Shown here piece by piece: positions 62,994 to 64,000 of a stretch of 64,000 bases of DNA. Position 1 is the stretch's first letter. Each line of letters begins with the position of its first letter. A program made the position numbers and the translations under genes. Below the pieces are notes generated by a model that searched no databases, was not told the DNA's origin, and saw only the letters and a program-made list of their open reading frames with translations. The DNA lies in the NCBI RefSeq assembly GCF_015160855.1, contig NZ_CP063373.1, positions 4,774,001 through 4,838,000 of the forward strand. Direction: 5' to 3'. This stretch comes from Streptomyces ferrugineus (GTDB lineage Bacteria; Actinomycetota; Actinomycetes; Streptomycetales; Streptomycetaceae).

Positions 62994-63725
62994 ATGGCAG
63001 CCTCGTCCTCCTCCGATGCCCAGTACCGTTTCGACGATCTGACGGCTCTGTACATCAACTGCACTCTCAAGCCGTCTCCGCAGCTCAGTCACACCCAGGG
63101 TCTGATCGACAGGAGCGCGGAGATCATGATGTCGCGGGGCGTCACGACCTCCGAGATCCGTGCCGTCGACCACGACATCGCGCCCGGTGTGTATCCGGAC
63201 ATGACCGAGCACGGCTTCGCGGTGGACGAGTGGCCCGAGCTGTACGAGCGGGTGATGGCCGCGGACATCCTGGTCATCGCCGGGCCGATCTGGCTGGGCG
63301 ACAACGGCTCCGTGACGAAGAAGGTGATCGAGCGCCTCTATGCCTGCTCCTCGCTGCTCAACTCCCAGGGCCAGTACGCCTACTACGGCCGTGTCGGCGG
63401 CTGTCTGATCACCGGTAACGAGGACGGGGTGAAGCACTGCGCGATGAACGTGCTCTACAGCCTCCAGCATCTCGGCTACACGATCCCGCCTCAGGCAGAC
63501 GCGGGGTGGATCGGCGCGGCCGGTCCCGGGCCGTCGTATCTGGACCCGGGGTCGGGCGGTCCGGAGAACGACTTCACCAACCGCAACACCTCCTTCATGG
63601 CCTGGAACCTGATGCACCTCGCCGCCCTGCTGAAGCGGGCCGGAGGCGTGCCCGCCCATGGCAATCAGCGCTCGCAGTGGGATGCCGGCTGCCGCCCCGG
63701 TGCGGACAACCCCGAGCACCGCTGA
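62994..63725 (+). CDS. flavodoxin-fold NAD(P)H-dependent oxidoreductase
   Basis: A 243-residue FMN-reductase-like protein. FDDLTALYINCTLKPSPQLS binds the FMN phosphate (CTLKPSP), ADILVIAGPIWLGDNGSVTK is the second FMN loop, and YYGRVGGCLITGNEDGVKHC the third. The ~50 C-terminal residues are a family-typical extension (NTSFMAWNLMHLAALLKRAG). It would pass electrons from NAD(P)H through FMN to quinones, azo dyes or metals. The ATG was chosen because the domain starts there and GGGGGAAG lies upstream; the longer upstream frame is unconserved. Confidence 0.85.
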   Translation: MAASSSSDAQYRFDDLTALYINCTLKPSPQLSHTQGLIDRSAEIMMSRGVTTSEIRAVDHDIAPGVYPDMTEHGFAVDEWPELYERVMAADILVIAGPIWLGDNGSVTKKVIERLYACSSLLNSQGQYAYYGRVGGCLITGNEDGVKHCAMNVLYSLQHLGYTIPPQADAGWIGAAGPGPSYLDPGSGGPENDFTNRNTSFMAWNLMHLAALLKRAGGVPAHGNQRSQWDAGCRPGADNPEHR

Positions 63726-63884
63726 CCTGCTCCGGCTGGCGGAGGGGAGGGGGCGTCTCCGCCGGGCGGCTCTGTCAGGTCGGTCTTCCGTCCAGCCGGT
63801 CAGTTCATGTTTCCCCTGGGCCGGTGACGCCCCGTCACAGGTGGCCTGACAGCCGCCGGGTGTGCCCAACTGCTGCCGACCGCG

Positions 63885-64000
63885 TTGCCACGGCCATGCG
63901 GCCGTCGTCCTCCACAACTACCGCGCCGGCGGCTTGGCCTCGCCGACGGGGAACGCCGCTACGACGGACCGGAGAAACGGCTCGCCACGCGGCTGGCGGT
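63885..64000 (+). pseudogene. alpha/beta hydrolase (dehalogenase/epoxide-hydrolase-like) relic, running off the window
   Basis: HAAVVLHNYRAG, then after a one-base shift RLGLADGERRYDGPEKRLAT, matches the cap region of haloalkane dehalogenase-like hydrolases (usual text: HNYRWRLGLADGE). The frameshift and the lack of any upstream part suggest decay; the C-terminus would be beyond the window. Between the flavodoxin gene and this point nothing was seen. Confidence 0.5.

Noticed and set aside
1..64000. tRNA, rRNA, CRISPR arrays, replication or attachment sites
   Set aside because: None was recognised: no cloverleaf-like segment with a T-loop, no regularly spaced repeats, and no att-like duplication that I could confirm by eye around the integrase pieces.

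Overview
The base composition, the frequent GTG/TTG starts and the gene set (mycothiol-dependent enzyme family, DUF6343, MetS-type transporter subunit, SpoIIE-type phosphatase, DUF6262 recombinase partner, Ku) point to a Streptomyces or close actinomycete chromosome. Intact housekeeping or catabolic operons alternate with stretches of heavily decayed genes. That mix would fit a chromosome arm or another accessory region, which is an inference.

Region 1 (1-5.2 kb): end of a phosphonate-type ABC ATPase coupled to a double-length PhnE-like permease, a BNR-repeat lipoprotein, a truncated acetyltransferase and a membrane-anchored hypothetical. Region 2 (5.2-17.4 kb) is the most coherent block and reads as a lysine/pipecolate degradation cluster. 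It has a DAO-type FAD oxidase, HglS (2-oxoadipate to D-2-hydroxyglutarate) and an ALDH7-type semialdehyde dehydrogenase on the minus strand. Facing them are a LysR regulator, a MetP/MetS-type sodium symporter, a second LysR gene, a YdiJ-like FAD/Fe-S D-2-hydroxyglutarate dehydrogenase and a Glu/Leu/Phe/Val dehydrogenase. Together these could take pipecolate to 2-oxoglutarate and handle the amino group; no aminotransferase is in the window. Two candidate operators lie in the divergent intergenic gaps.

Region 3 (17.9-29.1 kb): Tat-exported glycoside-hydrolase-like protein, endonuclease/exonuclease/phosphatase-family protein, relics (IS701, alpha/beta hydrolase, HTH gene, IS5 transposase), a mycothiol-dependent-type protein, two small secreted proteins, a SulP transporter, an AraC regulator and a secreted I36-like protein. 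Region 4 (29.1-39.5 kb) is a wrecked mobile region. A tyrosine integrase and a zinc-ribbon recombination protein are each split into halves lying kilobases apart. They are interleaved with a Tn554-like recombinase and a DUF6262 partner, and the block also holds an IS701 relic and an apparently intact GntR/ABC operon with a clear palindromic operator.

Region 5 (39.5-46 kb): methyltransferase, truncated MazG-like gene and ABC exporter in one operon, a DUF1275 membrane protein, a decayed sigma factor and Ku. Region 6 (46-53 kb): DeoR regulator, a large GAF/SpoIIE/ATPase phosphatase and the fructose PTS operon (1-phosphofructokinase, EIIA, EIIBC). Region 7 (53-64 kb): P-type ATPase relic, dienelactone-hydrolase-like protein, DUF6343, aconitase, Hsp20, YceI, a decayed subtilase, a TolB-like secreted protein, VOC and other relics, a flavodoxin-fold reductase and the start of a decayed alpha/beta hydrolase.
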